Below, in pieces: positions 63,902-64,000 of a stretch of DNA of 64,000 bases (positions are counted from its first letter, which is position 1; the number at the start of each line of letters is the position of its first letter). Below the pieces are notes generated by a model, which was not told the DNA's origin, did not search any database, and saw nothing but the letters and a program-made list of their open reading frames with translations. The position numbers were made by a program, and so were the translations under genes. The DNA is from Stutzerimonas stutzeri. Lineage in GTDB: Bacteria > Pseudomonadota > Gammaproteobacteria > Pseudomonadales > Pseudomonadaceae. Where the stretch lies: NCBI RefSeq assembly GCF_019090095.1, contig NZ_JAGQFP010000003.1:62001-126000 (forward strand), in the 5' to 3' direction.

Positions 63902-64000
63902 ATGACCGATGATGACCTGTGGAGCTTTGCCCTCGCCTGCTACGCCCAGCCTGGCGTGGAGGACGCCTGCCTCGAACTGCAAGCCGCGGGCGCCGACGTC
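63902..64000 (+). CDS. TIGR02444-type protein, N-terminal part (runs off the right edge)
   Basis: Thirty-three codons are open to the window edge, starting MTDDDLWSFALACYAQPGVE. The LWxFAxxxYxxPGV start is typical of the TIGR02444 family that flanks the ABC-F gene in pseudomonads. It is divergent from the ABC-F gene by 67 bp. Function unknown, and the rest of the gene lies outside the window. Confidence 0.75.
   Translation, partial: MTDDDLWSFALACYAQPGVEDACLELQAAGADV

Overview
The window is a piece of a GC-rich gammaproteobacterial chromosome, most likely Pseudomonas or Stutzerimonas. The basis is the set of pilMNOPQ-aroK-aroB-damX next to gltBD-hemE, ponA-maeB, rpmE-priA-argS and ubiD-rho-trxA-ppx-ppk-hemB, all with Pseudomonas-like proteins. 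I know these neighbourhoods from memory and could not run a search.

Layout. (1) 1-900 is a visibly AT-richer edge. It holds the start of a minus-strand PAAR (type VI secretion spike) gene that runs off the window, then a degenerate 3' half of a CAT-anticodon tRNA with a rho-independent terminator, which looks like the scar or boundary of an inserted element. (2) 959-4618 carries an SLC13-type permease, metY and trxC. (3) 4839-22089 is a long plus-strand aryl polyene (APE) gene cluster of about 19 genes, most with overlapping starts and stops. It encodes two carrier proteins, a chain-length factor, two ketosynthases, a ketoreductase, a separate dehydratase, a starter ligase fused to a second dehydratase, an aromatic amino acid ammonia-lyase, acyl- and glycosyltransferases, a thioesterase, a LolA-like protein, an MMPL exporter, a DUF3261 lipoprotein and a halogenase-like flavoprotein. 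(4) 22221-42149 holds housekeeping genes: hemE, gltD-gltB, the type IV pilus operon pilMNOPQ followed by aroK-aroB-damX, divergent ponA, and maeB. (5) 42318-48307 has a secreted nuclease, rpmE, priA, argS and an FtsN-like SPOR protein. (6) 48387-57779 has a ferredoxin-type reductase, ubiD, rho, trxA, ppx, ppk and hemB. (7) 58097-64000 has elbB, a thioesterase, a YaiI protein, a LysE-type exporter, a TerC protein, a small MscS channel, an ABC-F ATPase and the start of a TIGR02444-type gene.

How it fits together. In the APE cluster the ammonia-lyase would supply a cinnamate or coumarate starter, which the ligase loads on an acyl carrier protein. Ketosynthase, ketoreductase and dehydratase cycles build the conjugated polyene. 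Acyltransferases and a glycosyltransferase anchor it to a lipid, and the MMPL/LolA/DUF3261 set is placed to move it to the outer membrane. The most notable points are a flavoprotein with both halogenase hallmarks (Lys73 and a WxWxIP motif) inside this cluster, and an in-frame 126-bp palindromic repeat inserted in the ammonia-lyase gene. No CRISPR array, rRNA, intact tRNA or transposase gene was seen.
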